Origin: an uncultured Ellagibacter sp.
GTDB taxonomy: Bacteria > Actinomycetota > Coriobacteriia > Coriobacteriales > Eggerthellaceae
Reading direction: 5' to 3'
Assembly: GCA_934654815.1 (NCBI GenBank)
Contig: CAKUGU010000026.1
Span: 1 to 32,698 of the forward strand
DNA length: 32,698 nt
Below the pieces are notes generated by a model, which had not been told where the DNA came from, searched no databases, and was given only the letters and a program-made list of their open reading frames with translations. Positions 1-9,159 of this stretch are shown here, one piece after another; position 1 is the first letter of the stretch, and every line of letters starts with the position of its first letter. A program made the translations under genes and the position numbers.

Positions 1-313
1 TGGCTAGGTATAGAATTCTTTCATTGAACTTGTTATCGGTATATGTCGTTAAATTCGAGACGGCAGATTCCTTCATCGAGGCTGCCAATCAAAATGGAAG
101 TCTCGTGTACGGTGAGCAGAGGATCGCCCTGTCTTCACAGTTGGCATTAAGTGAGCCGTTAGGCGAACAGCCCATCCTCTCAGCTCGCGCTATCCTTACG
201 GACCCTTCCATAGTACAATTACCTAGTTTGACATGCGGGCGTCCTTGGCGGCGCCCGCGTCGGCGTCATCGACGGTTTGCGTCGCCTCTGCGGCGCTATG
301 GAAAGGGTTGCGT
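1..313. other. Upstream region of the DUF6541 gene, no gene recognised
   Basis: This stretch is visibly poorer in G and C than the rest of the window. One reading frame stays open from position 24 into the next gene, but it resembles no family I know and runs out of frame through real coding sequence, so I do not call it. A TACAAT hexamer at 214-219 could be a -10 element for the following gene, but I see no convincing -35 about 17 bases before it. An upstream in-frame ATG at 233 exists; the later start at 314 is preferred. Confidence 0.4.
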
Positions 314-2398
314 ATGTGGGGCATGTTTTTCGCGGCGGCGCTTGTGGGCGCGCTGTTCCTCTATGTGCCGGGGGCCTTGGTCCTTTCGGGCCTTCGCATG
401 AACGCGCCCTCGGCGATCGCGTTCTCCCCGCTTCTCGGCATTCCCGCGACGATTGCGCTCTGCCTTATCTACCCCGGCCTTGGCGTGGAAACCAATTGGG
501 CGACGCTATTTTTCCCGCTGCTCGCGGTGGGGCTTGTCGCCTGTCTCGTCGGCCGTCGCCGTTCCCACGGCCTTGCCCGCCGACGCTTCGGCGAGCGAAG
601 CGTCGAGGCGTGCCGCTTCGACGCGCGAGCCCTCGCCTTGTACCTCGTCGTCGGCATCGTCGTGTCGACGGTCATGTTCGTCGCGTTCCTGCAGGACCCG
701 ACGCACTACATGCAGGAATACGACAACATAAGCCACCTCGGATCGATTCGCGGCTTCATCGAGTCGGGTGACTGGTCGCCCTTCGACACCACGTTGTACT
801 CGACTGCGGCCGACGCGGCCATTAACCCGCTTCCGGGCGGTGGGTTCTACCCGACGGCCTGGTACAACGTTGCCACGGTCATGGTGAGCCTGCTCGGCGT
901 CTCCGTCACGCTCGCCGAGAACGCGGCGAACTTCGTCTTCGTCGCGATTGCGCTCCCGACGAGCATGTTCGCGTTCATGCGCATCGTCTTTCAGGACCGC
1001 CGCGACGTCGTGTGCTGGGGCGCCGCCTGCGTGCTCGCCTTCTCGGCGTTCCCGTGGATGATCATCGCGTGGGGCCCGCTTTTCCCCAACGCGTCCGCCT
1101 ACTGCCTGCTCCCGCTCGTGGTCGCCCTGTTCGTGGCGATCTTCCGGTCGGGTGCTGCACGCCGCGAGCGCATGGGCGCGGCGGCCTTGTTCGTCGTGGG
1201 GATCGTCGCCCTCGCCTTCGCCCAGCCGAACGCCGTCTTCGTCGTCGGCGTGTGGCTCATCCCGTTCTGCGTCTACCGTGCCGCCCTCGCCGCCGACCTG
1301 CTCCGCCGCAAGGGAGCGGCCCGCTGGGCGCTGCGCATCGTTTTCGGCGTCGCTGCGGTTGCGGCCATCTGCGTCGTGTGGTACGCGATGTACAAACTCC
1401 CGTTCCTGCGCGCGGTGGTGGAGCACTCCTGGGGCGCGACGCAGTACAAGATGGAGGCGTTCCTCCAGGCGCTCACGCTCGGGTTCATGGACGACGGTGT
1501 GCAGCTCGTGCTCGCCGTGCTCGTGGTCGTGGGCGCCGCATGGACGCTCAAGGAGCGCCGCTGGCTGTGGCTTTCCTTCTCCTATGCGCTCGCGTGCGCG
1601 ATGTTCGTGGTCGACGCCTCCTCGGACGGTCCGCTCCAGCATCTGCTGACCGGTTTCTGGTACACCGACTACTACCGCGTGGCGGCGATGGCGGCGCTGT
1701 TCGGCATCCCGCTCGCGAGTATGGGAATCGCGCTTGTCGCCCGCGCGATCAAGCGCGTGCTTGCCGGCGCGTCCTTCTCGCCGAAGAGCGCGACGGCCGC
1801 CGCCGCGATCGTGTGCGCGGCAGTGCTCGTCGTCGGTACGATCTGCCCGGCCATCCCCGAGAAGGACGACGAGCCGAAAAAGGAGACTCCCACGTTCGAC
1901 CGCGGGTCGTTCCTCTCGGTTGAGCAACGCCTTTCGTGGCAGAACAACGTGAACTACATCTACACGACCGAGGAAAAGCAATTCGTCCAGGAGGCGCTGG
2001 GCGTTCTTCCCGAGGGCGCGCTCGTCATCAACGAGCCGAACGACGGCAGCTGCTTCTCCTACGTCGTCGATGGCATGCGCACCTACTACCGCTACCTGCG
2101 CACCTACGGCGAAGGCGGCGAAACGCGCGAGAGCGAGCTCATCCGCAACCGCCTCGATTCCATTTCTTACGACGACGAGGTGAAAGAGGCGGTGGAAAAC
2201 GTCGGTGCGACGTATCTGCTCCAGCTCGATCAGGGCAGGGTGTACAACCCCGCCGATCCCGACAGCAACTTCTTCTTCACCTACGAGGACGGCAGCCTCT
2301 GGCATGGCATCGACTTCGTCCGCGACGAGACGCCCGGGTTCGAGGTCGTGCTCGCCCGCAACGACATGCGCCTCTACCGCATCACCGCGGTGGAGTAG
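314..2398 (+). CDS. DUF6541 family polytopic membrane protein
   Basis: This is a large integral membrane protein of about 694 residues, with many hydrophobic helices through the first ~520 residues and a soluble C-terminal domain of about 170 residues. The pattern near residues 150-220 (YDNISHLG, then FYPTAWYN) matches the conserved acidic/His loop and YPxxW motif of the actinobacterial DUF6541 family. Its function is not established; the layout suggests a GT-C-like enzyme working on lipid-linked sugars at the membrane, which is inference. I chose the ATG at 314 because GAAAGGG lies 7 bases before it and the protein then begins directly with a hydrophobic helix; an in-frame ATG at 233 would add 27 poorly conserved-looking residues. 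The neighbours are glycosyltransferases, which fits a cell-envelope glycan role. It converges with the minus-strand gene ending at 2494. Confidence 0.8.
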   Translation: MWGMFFAAALVGALFLYVPGALVLSGLRMNAPSAIAFSPLLGIPATIALCLIYPGLGVETNWATLFFPLLAVGLVACLVGRRRSHGLARRRFGERSVEACRFDARALALYLVVGIVVSTVMFVAFLQDPTHYMQEYDNISHLGSIRGFIESGDWSPFDTTLYSTAADAAINPLPGGGFYPTAWYNVATVMVSLLGVSVTLAENAANFVFVAIALPTSMFAFMRIVFQDRRDVVCWGAACVLAFSAFPWMIIAWGPLFPNASAYCLLPLVVALFVAIFRSGAARRERMGAAALFVVGIVALAFAQPNAVFVVGVWLIPFCVYRAALAADLLRRKGAARWALRIVFGVAAVAAICVVWYAMYKLPFLRAVVEHSWGATQYKMEAFLQALTLGFMDDGVQLVLAVLVVVGAAWTLKERRWLWLSFSYALACAMFVVDASSDGPLQHLLTGFWYTDYYRVAAMAALFGIPLASMGIALVARAIKRVLAGASFSPKSATAAAAIVCAAVLVVGTICPAIPEKDDEPKKETPTFDRGSFLSVEQRLSWQNNVNYIYTTEEKQFVQEALGVLPEGALVINEPNDGSCFSYVVDGMRTYYRYLRTYGEGGETRESELIRNRLDSISYDDEVKEAVENVGATYLLQLDQGRVYNPADPDSNFFFTYEDGSLWHGIDFVRDETPGFEVVLARNDMRLYRITAVE

Positions 2399-2493
2399 GG
2401 CGTTCGCTCAGGCGTTGCGGCTTGCCGGGGAACCGTGCATTCCGCGTCACCCTGACCTGCGACGGGAATCGCGTTGGCGCATACCCCGTGACT

Positions 2494-3702
2494 CTACCGC
2501 CGCTTCCGCCCCTCCGGGTTCGCCTGGCGGCATGCGTTGAGCGTGCGCTCGGCCGTGCACTTCCAGCTGTAGTCGCGGCGCACTTCGTCCCGCACGGCAC
2601 GCCCTTGTTCGTGAAGCGCTTCGGGGTCGCGCGCGGCGTCCCGCAGCGCCGCCTCGATCGTTCGCACCTCGGCGTTCGGGATGATCGTCCCGAACGCGGG
2701 CGAGGCGATGAGCTCGTCGATGCCGCCGACGGGCGTCACGATTGCGGGCGTCGCGCACGCCGCCGCTTCGAGCAGCGTCGTGGCAAAGCCCTCCGACCGC
2801 GAGGGGAGCCCCAAAACGTCGGCCTGAACCAAAAGCGCCGCCATGTCGGCGCGGTCGAGACGACCCGCCAGGTGCACGGACGCGCAGCCGATGCCCTCGA
2901 TGTCGGCCCGCTTGGAGCCGTCTCCCGCGATCACGAGGTGCACGGGACGTTCGCCGGCACCCGGTGCAGCGGCTATGTTCGCGACCGCTTGTGCCAGCTC
3001 GACGACCCCCTTTTCGGGAACGAGCCTCCCCGCGAACGCGACAAGCAGCGCGCCTTCGGGAACGAGGAACTCGCGGCGGAAGTCGCGCGTGCTCGCCTGT
3101 GCCACGTATTCGTCGGCGTCGATGGAGTTGGGAAGCTCGCCTTGCGATTCGATTCCGAAATGCGCAAGCCACGCGCTCGCCTTCTTCGACACCGCCCAGG
3201 CGCGGAACGGGTGGCGCATATCGCGCTTCGTGAGCGCGTGCTCGACGAAGCACACGGCCGGGTCGATGAGCGCGCTTCCCATCGTGAGGTGCGCCGAGCC
3301 ATGCTCGACGACGAGCGGCATGACGCCGATGCGCTCGGAGAACGCGAGCGCGCGCTCGCTGAGCGTGTAGAAGCGCGTGTTGATTACCACGTAGTCGAAG
3401 TGCGCCTCTTCAAGGACCCTCCAGAGGCTTTCCGCGTCCGCGCTACCTTTCACCAGGGGAAACCTTCCGCCGAGCAGCGGCGTGCAGGGGAAGCGCACGA
3501 TACTTACCCCGTCCTCCTCGTCGCGCGCGCCGAGCCCGTGCGTGTCGCACGTTGCCACGCATACCTGGCAGCCGAGGTGTGCAAGCGCGCGGGCAAGGCT
3601 CTCCACGTAGGTTTCCACGCCGCCCATGCTCGGGCGGTACAGCGCCGTGAACAGGCAGATGCGCGGCGAGTCCCCTCGCGTTTCGGTAAAGACGGCGTCC
3701 AC
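2494..3702 (-). CDS. GT4 family glycosyltransferase
   Basis: This is a GT-B fold, retaining glycosyltransferase of about 402 residues. The N-terminal half has the donor/acceptor domain signature YRPSMGGVETYV. The C-terminal half has AGRLVPEKGV and the nucleotide-sugar binding EX7E motif (SRSEGFATTLLEAA). It would act on the cytoplasmic face of the membrane, adding a sugar to a lipid-linked or protein-linked glycan; donor and acceptor cannot be read from sequence. The start is set at GTG 3702-3700, because a perfect AGGAGG lies five bases upstream of it. An in-frame ATG six codons earlier, at 3720, would place that Shine-Dalgarno sequence inside the gene. It is transcribed divergently from the GT2 operon and is the only minus-strand gene in this part of the locus. 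Confidence 0.85.
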   Translation of the reverse strand: MDAVFTETRGDSPRICLFTALYRPSMGGVETYVESLARALAHLGCQVCVATCDTHGLGARDEEDGVSIVRFPCTPLLGGRFPLVKGSADAESLWRVLEEAHFDYVVINTRFYTLSERALAFSERIGVMPLVVEHGSAHLTMGSALIDPAVCFVEHALTKRDMRHPFRAWAVSKKASAWLAHFGIESQGELPNSIDADEYVAQASTRDFRREFLVPEGALLVAFAGRLVPEKGVVELAQAVANIAAAPGAGERPVHLVIAGDGSKRADIEGIGCASVHLAGRLDRADMAALLVQADVLGLPSRSEGFATTLLEAAACATPAIVTPVGGIDELIASPAFGTIIPNAEVRTIEAALRDAARDPEALHEQGRAVRDEVRRDYSWKCTAERTLNACRQANPEGRKRR

Positions 3703-3737
3703 CGTTTCCTCCTGAATCATCGTCCGTTATCCATCTA

Positions 3738-3743
3738 ATTATA
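3738..3743 (-). promoter_or_regulatory. Minus-strand -10 element for the GT4 gene
   Basis: A perfect TATAAT reads on the minus strand 35 bases upstream of the GTG start. No good -35 is visible at the standard spacing; a TTGCCG lies 21 bases upstream, which is long. Confidence 0.5.
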
Positions 3744-3751
3744 TGGTCGCG

Positions 3752-3781
3752 TTCGAAAAGCGCGCGGCAAAGAGGTAAAAT
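3752..3781 (+). promoter_or_regulatory. Possible promoter of the GT2-LicD operon
   Basis: TTCGAA at 3752-3757 and TAAAAT at 3776-3781 are 18 bases apart in an AT-rich patch between the divergent glycosyltransferase genes. The hexamers are imperfect. Transcription would begin about 70 bases before the GT2 start. Confidence 0.3.
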
Positions 3782-3860
3782 AAAAGTCGATTGCCAAAAA
3801 CAGCACGATTCTTCGCAACCTCGGCTCCGCCTTGCGCGCGCTGGGAGAATTTGGAAGGTT

Positions 3861-4556
3861 ATGGATAAACGGATACTCGCCGTTATACCTGCGTATAACG
3901 AAGAGGAAAACATCGTCTCGACGATCGAGGATCTGCGCAAGAACGCGCCCGACGTCGATTACGTCGTCGTGAACGACGGCTCGAAGGACTGCACCGCCGA
4001 CATCTGCCGCGAGCGGGGCTACCACCTCATCTCCCTGCCGGTGAACCTCGGCCTTGCGGGGGCGTTCCAAACGGGGATGAAGTACGCCTACGCCCACGGC
4101 TACGACTACGCCATCCAGTTCGACGCCGACGGGCAGCATTCCGCCGCCTACATCGACGACATGGTGGAGGTCGCCGAGAAGACGGGCGCGAACGTGGTCG
4201 TCGGCTCGCGCTTTGCCGATTGCAAGAAGCCCATTTCCGCGCGGATGGCGGGAAGCGCGCTCATCACGGCGATGATCTTCCTCACCACGCGCAAGCGCAT
4301 CGAGGACCCGACGTCGGGCATGCGCCTGTTCGACTCGAAGATGATCCCCCTGTTCGCCAACGAGCTCGACTTCGGCCCCGAGCCCGACACCATCTCGTTC
4401 CTTATGCGTCACGGTTACAAAGTCGAGGAGATGCAGGTCGAGATGCGCGAGCGCACGGCGGGCGAAAGCTACCTCAACTTCACCAAGTCGGTTTCCTACA
4501 TGCTGCGCATCAGCCTCTCCATCCTCATCGTGCAGTGGTTCAGGAGGAGGAAATAG
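3861..4556 (+). CDS. GT2 family glycosyltransferase, DPM1-like
   Basis: This 231-residue protein is a GT-A fold, inverting family 2 glycosyltransferase of the dolichol/polyprenyl-phosphate mannosyltransferase type. It starts with the usual RILAVIPAYNEEENI. Nucleotide binding is shown by NDGS (residues 38-41) and the metal-binding DADG (88-91), followed by QH. It has no added membrane domain. Proteins of this type often move a sugar from a nucleotide donor to undecaprenyl phosphate, or extend a lipid-linked glycan. It is the first gene of an operon whose next gene, DUF2304, begins immediately after its TAG stop; GT2-DUF2304 pairing is common. The specific sugar is unknown. Confidence 0.88.
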   Translation: MDKRILAVIPAYNEEENIVSTIEDLRKNAPDVDYVVVNDGSKDCTADICRERGYHLISLPVNLGLAGAFQTGMKYAYAHGYDYAIQFDADGQHSAAYIDDMVEVAEKTGANVVVGSRFADCKKPISARMAGSALITAMIFLTTRKRIEDPTSGMRLFDSKMIPLFANELDFGPEPDTISFLMRHGYKVEEMQVEMRERTAGESYLNFTKSVSYMLRISLSILIVQWFRRRK

Positions 4557-4946
4557 ATGACCATCGTGTTCCGTATCGCGCTCATCCTGTGCGCGCTTGC
4601 CACGTTCGCCTACATCCTGCGCAAGATCCGCCATTCCGAGGTGAAGATAGCCGACAGCACGTTCTGGTTCATCTTTGCGCTCCTTCTCGTGCTTTTGGCG
4701 GTGTTCCCGCAGATCGCGTTCTTCCTGTCGGACATCTTCGGGATCGAATCGCCCGCGAACTTCGTGTTCCTCGTCATCATCGCCGTGCTGCTCATTCGCG
4801 AGTTCTTCACCACGGTGGAGCTCTCGCAGCTGCGCAACAAGGTGGTCGCCCTCGCGCAGTCCGAGGCGCTCGCCGAGCTCGAAGCCGCGGAAGGCGACGA
4901 GCGCGCAGACGCTGAGGCGGACGCGTCGATTCGGGAAGAGGAGTAG
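4557..4946 (+). CDS. DUF2304 family small membrane protein
   Basis: A 129-residue protein with three hydrophobic helices, at about residues 3-20, 35-60 and 65-85, followed by a short acidic, Ala/Glu-rich cytoplasmic tail. Its size, three-helix layout and position directly after a GT2 gene match the DUF2304 family. Members are thought to assist or anchor polyprenyl-phosphate glycosyltransferases, but no biochemical role is established. The ATG follows the upstream TAG with no gap, and AGGAGG lies eight bases before it, so translation is probably coupled. It is one base from the next gene, licD. Confidence 0.8.
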   Translation: MTIVFRIALILCALATFAYILRKIRHSEVKIADSTFWFIFALLLVLLAVFPQIAFFLSDIFGIESPANFVFLVIIAVLLIREFFTTVELSQLRNKVVALAQSEALAELEAAEGDERADAEADASIREEE

Positions 4947-4947
4947 C

Positions 4948-5739
4948 ATGGAGCGCCTTTCCGTCGACGACATGAAGGCGATCGAGCTCGACATCATGGA
5001 CGAAATCGATCGCGTCTGCGCAGCTCACGGCATCGAGTACTTCCTCGGGTACGGAAGCCTTCTCGGGGCAGTGCGCCACGGCGGCTTCATCCCCTGGGAC
5101 GACGACATGGACATCGTCATGATGCGCGACCAGTACGAGCAGCTCATGGCGCGCTTCAACGAGTGGCGCACGACCGATCGCTTCAAGCTCGTGTCGTATC
5201 GCGACAAGTCGTCCATCTACCAGTTCGCCAAGATCGTCGACACGAAAACGGTCATCTACGAGAACTTCGTGGGGAAGAAAGCCGCCACGGGCGTGTGGGT
5301 CGACGTGTTCCCGCTCGAGAGCTTCGATGTCGCTCGCGCGGGGCTTTTGAAGAAGCACGCGCGAGCGGCGCTGTGGCGTAGCTTCGCGGTTGCCGACCCC
5401 TCGGTCGGATCGAGCGCGCTCGTGCGCGCGGCCAAGCGCGTCGTCTGTCCTGTCGCCAAGCGTTCCGACCTTTACGAGCTCGCCGCAAAGCTCGATCGTC
5501 TCGCGCGGCAGATGGACGCCCCCGACGCCGATCGCGTCATCGACATCCTCGGCGAGGGCAAGCTGGAAAAGACCTTCCCCAAAAGCGCGTTTGAGCCCGT
5601 GCGCATGAAGTTCGAGGACCGCGAGTACACGGGGCCTGCGGGCGCTGAGGAAATCCTCTCCATCCAGTACGGCGACTGGCGCACCCCGCCTGCGGAAAAC
5701 GACCGCCCCGTGCACGTCATGGAGGCCTATCGCCTATGA
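4948..5739 (+). CDS. LicD family phosphotransferase (first copy)
   Basis: This 263-residue protein belongs to the LicD/fukutin nucleotidyltransferase-fold family, which transfers phosphocholine (or a similar phospho-substituent) from a CDP-activated donor to a sugar hydroxyl. The diagnostic block is at residues 31-56: YFLGYGSLLGAVRHGG, then PWDDDMDI, whose aspartates bind metal. A second conserved part (YGDWRTPP) lies near the C-terminus, as in known LicD proteins. The start is ATG 4948, one base after the DUF2304 stop, with GAAGAGGAG upstream; longer in-frame starts lie inside the previous gene. Its stop overlaps the flippase start by four bases (ATGA). In pneumococcus, licD1, licD2 and the flippase tacF are also clustered. 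Confidence 0.88.
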   Translation: MERLSVDDMKAIELDIMDEIDRVCAAHGIEYFLGYGSLLGAVRHGGFIPWDDDMDIVMMRDQYEQLMARFNEWRTTDRFKLVSYRDKSSIYQFAKIVDTKTVIYENFVGKKAATGVWVDVFPLESFDVARAGLLKKHARAALWRSFAVADPSVGSSALVRAAKRVVCPVAKRSDLYELAAKLDRLARQMDAPDADRVIDILGEGKLEKTFPKSAFEPVRMKFEDREYTGPAGAEEILSIQYGDWRTPPAENDRPVHVMEAYRL

Positions 5740-7094
5740 GCGAAGGCGACGTGAAGGCGACGACGGTCGCTGAAGGCGAGAAGCCGGCGGATGCCGAAAG
5801 CACGCAGGCGGAAGCCGCGCCCGAGAAGCTTTCGGTGCGGGCGAACATGATTTGGAACTCCGTCGGCTCCATGACGTACCTCGCCTGCCAATGGCTCACC
5901 ACCATCTTCGTGGTGCGCCTGTCGTCGGGCTACGACGATGCCGGCATCCTGTCGCTCGCGATGTCGGTCGTCGGCATTTTCGGCACCTTCGCCAACTACA
6001 AGATGGGGACCTACCAGATTTCCGACATCCGCCACGAGAACACGGTGGGCGAGTACCTGGGGTTCCGCTGCCTTACGCTTGCCGGCGCGTTCGTCGCCTG
6101 CATGGTGTACGCGGCGCTCACCTGCGATCCGGCAGCCCTCGTCACGATCGCGCTGTTCTACGCGTTCAAGGCTGTGGGGCTCGTCATCGATATCCTCCAC
6201 GGGGTCGACCAGGTGAACCGGCGCATGGACTACATCGGCAAGTCGTTCATCCTACAGGGCGTGTCGACCTTGGCCGCGTTCGTCGCGGTGTACGTGGCGA
6301 CGGCGAGCCTCGATGCGGCGATCGTCGCCATGCTCGTCGCGGCTGCGGTGGTCCTCTTCGCCTTCGACGTGCCGCATTGCCGCCGGTTCGAGCGCATCCG
6401 CATCAGCCTCACCAGGGAAAAGGCGGTTTTCTTCCTGAAGACGTCGCTTCCCGCCGTGGTGGCGTCGGTGGCGGCGAGCGCCATCTTCACCATTCCCAAG
6501 CAGTACCTCGCCATCGCGGCGGGGTCGGCGGCGCTCGGCATTTACTCGTCGGTGGCGGCGCCCGCCCTTGTCATCCAGATGGGCGCGCAGTACCTCTACG
6601 GCCCTCTGCTTGACATCTTCCCGAAGCTGTTCTTCGAAGGGAACGTGCGCGGGTTCGCCGCGCTTCTGCTGAAAACGGTCGCCGGCATCGTCGGCGTCAC
6701 CGTGGCGTGCGCCGTCGTGCTCGAGTTCATCGGCGCCTGGGCGCTCGCCCTTCTGTTCGGCGACAGCATCGTGCCGTACGTGTATCTGCTGCAGCCGATC
6801 ATCGTGTCGACGGCGGCCACGGCTTTCCTGTGGTTCTTCGGCGACCTTTTGATCACGCTGCGCCATTTCTGGGCGAACTTCGCGGGCAATGTCGCGGCGT
6901 TTCTCGCGGTGATCCCGCTCACGTTCGTCTGCGTCGACACGTGGGGGATGAACGGCGTGAGCTTTGCGGGCGCGGGCGCGTGCCTTGTCGGCGTGGCGAT
7001 CCTCTTCGGCTTCATGCTGTGCGTGGTGAAGAAGGGCTCTGACCGGGTGTTCCGCACGGGCGACGGCGGCTTTGACGAGGCGAAGGGGGAGTGA
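5736..7094 (+). CDS. Wzx/TacF-like polysaccharide flippase
   Basis: A 452-residue polytopic membrane protein of the MOP superfamily (polysaccharide transporter, Wzx-like). It has an acidic, charged N-terminal tail of about 35 residues, then VRANMIWNSVGSMTY, a typical first-helix opening for these flippases. Roughly a dozen hydrophobic helices follow, ending in a short polar tail. It would move a completed undecaprenyl-linked repeat unit from the inner to the outer face of the membrane. It sits between two licD genes, as TacF does in the pneumococcal lic2 locus, where the flippase favours choline-bearing units. That specificity is an inference here. The start overlaps the licD stop by four bases, and its TGA overlaps a possible GTG start of the next gene. 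Confidence 0.87.
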   Translation: MSEGDVKATTVAEGEKPADAESTQAEAAPEKLSVRANMIWNSVGSMTYLACQWLTTIFVVRLSSGYDDAGILSLAMSVVGIFGTFANYKMGTYQISDIRHENTVGEYLGFRCLTLAGAFVACMVYAALTCDPAALVTIALFYAFKAVGLVIDILHGVDQVNRRMDYIGKSFILQGVSTLAAFVAVYVATASLDAAIVAMLVAAAVVLFAFDVPHCRRFERIRISLTREKAVFFLKTSLPAVVASVAASAIFTIPKQYLAIAAGSAALGIYSSVAAPALVIQMGAQYLYGPLLDIFPKLFFEGNVRGFAALLLKTVAGIVGVTVACAVVLEFIGAWALALLFGDSIVPYVYLLQPIIVSTAATAFLWFFGDLLITLRHFWANFAGNVAAFLAVIPLTFVCVDTWGMNGVSFAGAGACLVGVAILFGFMLCVVKKGSDRVFRTGDGGFDEAKGE

Positions 7095-7099
7095 GGGCG

Positions 7100-8227
7100 A
7101 TGCGCGTACTGCAGGTGATCGGCGTGATGGACCGCGGCGGTGCCGAGACCATGGTGATGAATCTGTACCGGGCGATGGACCGCGACAAGGTGCAGTTCGA
7201 CTTCCTCGTGCACGAGCAGCGGGAAGGCGACTACGACGCGGAGATCCGCCGGATGGGCGGGCGCTTCTTCCGCGTGCCGCGCTTCACCGGTGCGAACATA
7301 GGGGCCTACCGAAAACAGGTGCGTGCGCTGTTCGCGGAGCACCCCGAGTGGCGCGTGGTGCACGGGCATATCGGCTCGTGCGCGCCGGTGTACCTTTCCG
7401 AGGCGAAGCGTGCGGGCGCCTTCGCGATCGCGCACAGCCATGCGCAGAACTACGAGGGCGGTCTGGCGGGGCTCGCCTTCAACCTCGTCGCGCACCCGGT
7501 GCGCCATGTCGCCGACTACTTCATGGCGTGCTCGCGCGAGGCGGGGCTCGATCGTTTCGGGCGCGCGATTGTGGAAGGCGAGCGCTTCGCGGTGGTGCCG
7601 AACGGCATCGACATGACGCGCTATGCTTGCGACGATGCCGCGCACGAGGCCGCGAAGGCGGAGATGGGGCTTTCCGGGCGCCCGGTCGTGTGCCATACGG
7701 GCAGGCTCATCCCAGTGAAGAACCATGCGTTCCTTCTCGAGGTGTTCGCCCAGGTGAGGCGCGAGCTTCCCGATGCGGTGCTCCTGTGCGCCGGCCGCGG
7801 GGAGCTCGAAGGCGAGCTTCGCGAGCGGGCGCGCGACATGGGGCTTGCCGACTCGGTGCGCTTTCTGGGCGTGGTCGACGACGTGCCGCGCATCCTGCGC
7901 GCGGCCGACCTTTTCGTGTTCCCGTCGGTGAAGGAGGGCCTTGCGCTCTCGGTCGTCGAGGCGCAGGCGTCGGGGCTACCCACTATCGTGTCGACCGGCG
8001 TGCCCGAGCTCGCCGTCGTGAGCGACCGTGCGCGCCGTCTGCCGCTTTCGGACGGCGCCGAAGTGTGGGCCGAGGCGTGCGCGGGCGAGCTGCGCCGCGC
8101 GCAGGGTGCTTTGCGCATCGACGCGCGCGACCAGGCGCGCGCCCACGGGTTCGACATCGCCGACACGTCGGCGCGCCTCGCGGCGTTCTACCGCGCGGCT
8201 GCAGAGGGAAAGGACGCCCGCTGGTAA
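7100..8227 (+). CDS. GT4 family glycosyltransferase
   Basis: A 375-residue GT-B fold glycosyltransferase. The N-terminal domain starts MRVLQVIGVMDRGGAE, the typical family-4 opening with the GGAE loop. The C-terminal domain has HTGRLIPVKNH near residue 199 and an EX7E motif with glutamates at residues 279 and 287. It should extend the lipid-linked glycan in the cytoplasm with a retaining mechanism; the donor sugar is not known. I chose ATG 7100, five bases after the flippase stop, because GGGGGAG lies about eight bases upstream. A GTG at 7091, overlapping the flippase stop, would add three residues and is a real alternative. Confidence 0.87.
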   Translation: MRVLQVIGVMDRGGAETMVMNLYRAMDRDKVQFDFLVHEQREGDYDAEIRRMGGRFFRVPRFTGANIGAYRKQVRALFAEHPEWRVVHGHIGSCAPVYLSEAKRAGAFAIAHSHAQNYEGGLAGLAFNLVAHPVRHVADYFMACSREAGLDRFGRAIVEGERFAVVPNGIDMTRYACDDAAHEAAKAEMGLSGRPVVCHTGRLIPVKNHAFLLEVFAQVRRELPDAVLLCAGRGELEGELRERARDMGLADSVRFLGVVDDVPRILRAADLFVFPSVKEGLALSVVEAQASGLPTIVSTGVPELAVVSDRARRLPLSDGAEVWAEACAGELRRAQGALRIDARDQARAHGFDIADTSARLAAFYRAAAEGKDARW

Positions 8228-8280
8228 GCGCATTTGCGCGGCAGCGGGTCGGGAAAGACGCAACGGGGGATTGCCGAAAC

Positions 8281-9123
8281 ATGCAATATGACGACGAAAC
8301 GTTGAGAAAGCTCCAGCTCACCGAGCTGCATATCCTGAAGGACATCGACCGGGCATGCAAGGAGCTCGGCATCACGTACTACCTCGATTCGGGATCGGTG
8401 CTCGGTGCGCTTCGACATGGCGGCTTCATCCCGTGGGACGACGACATCGACCTCGGCATGCCGCGCGCCGACTACGACCGGTTCGTGCGCGAGGCGCCGG
8501 CGCTGCTCGGCGACGCGTACGTCGTGTCGACGCCCGAGACGAACCCTCATCAGGCGGCGCTGTTCGGCAAGGTATGGCTCGCCGGCACGCGCTTCGCCAC
8601 GAACGAGACGATCGAGGCAGGGTTCGACCAGGGAATCTTCGTCGACATCCTGCCCTACGACGCGCTCGTCTCCGACCCGGCGCGGGCGGCGCGGCAGCGC
8701 AAAGCGTGCCGGAAATGGCAAAGCGTGTCCTACCTCGCGCACGCGAAGAGCATCGTCGTGCCGCACGCGGGCGCTCTCGGAGCGGCCGAGAAGGCGGCGT
8801 GCCGGGTGGCGCATCTCATCGCCGCGTACGCGTTTCGCCACGAGTCGGTCGTGGCGCGCTTCACCGAGGAAGCGACGCTCGCCCAACGGGAAGGCAGCCC
8901 GTCCGACGAGCTCGTGGTGATGGCGTACGCGAACATCGCGCCCTATGCGGCCGACATGATGCTCCCGCCTTCGACCGTTACGTTCGAAGGATGCGAGTTC
9001 CCCGCGCCCGCGCGCCCCGAGGCGTACCTTGAGGCGCTCTACGGCGACTGGAAAACGCTCCCGCCTGTCGAGAAGCGGCGCAACCATGCGCCCGTCGAGC
9101 TCGACTTCGGGCCCTACGCGTAA
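8281..9123 (+). CDS. LicD family phosphotransferase (second copy)
   Basis: A 280-residue LicD-family protein, clearly related to the copy at 4948 but well diverged. The core block lies at residues 33-58: YYLDSGSVLGALRHGG, then PWDDDIDLG, with the metal-binding aspartates at 53-57. The C-terminal YGDWKTLPP block is also present. The start is ATG 8281, with GGGGGA ten bases upstream; 53 bases separate it from the preceding GT4. Two LicD proteins in one operon suggest two acceptor positions on the repeat unit, as with pneumococcal LicD1 and LicD2. That is inference. This is the last gene of the operon; the next gene has its own promoter. Confidence 0.88.
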   Translation: MQYDDETLRKLQLTELHILKDIDRACKELGITYYLDSGSVLGALRHGGFIPWDDDIDLGMPRADYDRFVREAPALLGDAYVVSTPETNPHQAALFGKVWLAGTRFATNETIEAGFDQGIFVDILPYDALVSDPARAARQRKACRKWQSVSYLAHAKSIVVPHAGALGAAEKAACRVAHLIAAYAFRHESVVARFTEEATLAQREGSPSDELVVMAYANIAPYAADMMLPPSTVTFEGCEFPAPARPEAYLEALYGDWKTLPPVEKRRNHAPVELDFGPYA

Positions 9124-9159
9124 GGCCCCACCTCTCATGCCGTCCGTTTGGCCTGGGAA

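Noticed and set aside
24..401. A 125-residue open frame at the left edge
   Set aside because: Its first ~70 residues resemble nothing I know, and its last third is an out-of-frame reading of the DUF6541 gene with Arg-rich composition.
506..2305. A 599-residue minus-strand open frame opposite the DUF6541 gene
   Set aside because: It is the antisense shadow of a high-GC gene, rich in His, Arg, Glu and Gly with no domain pattern.
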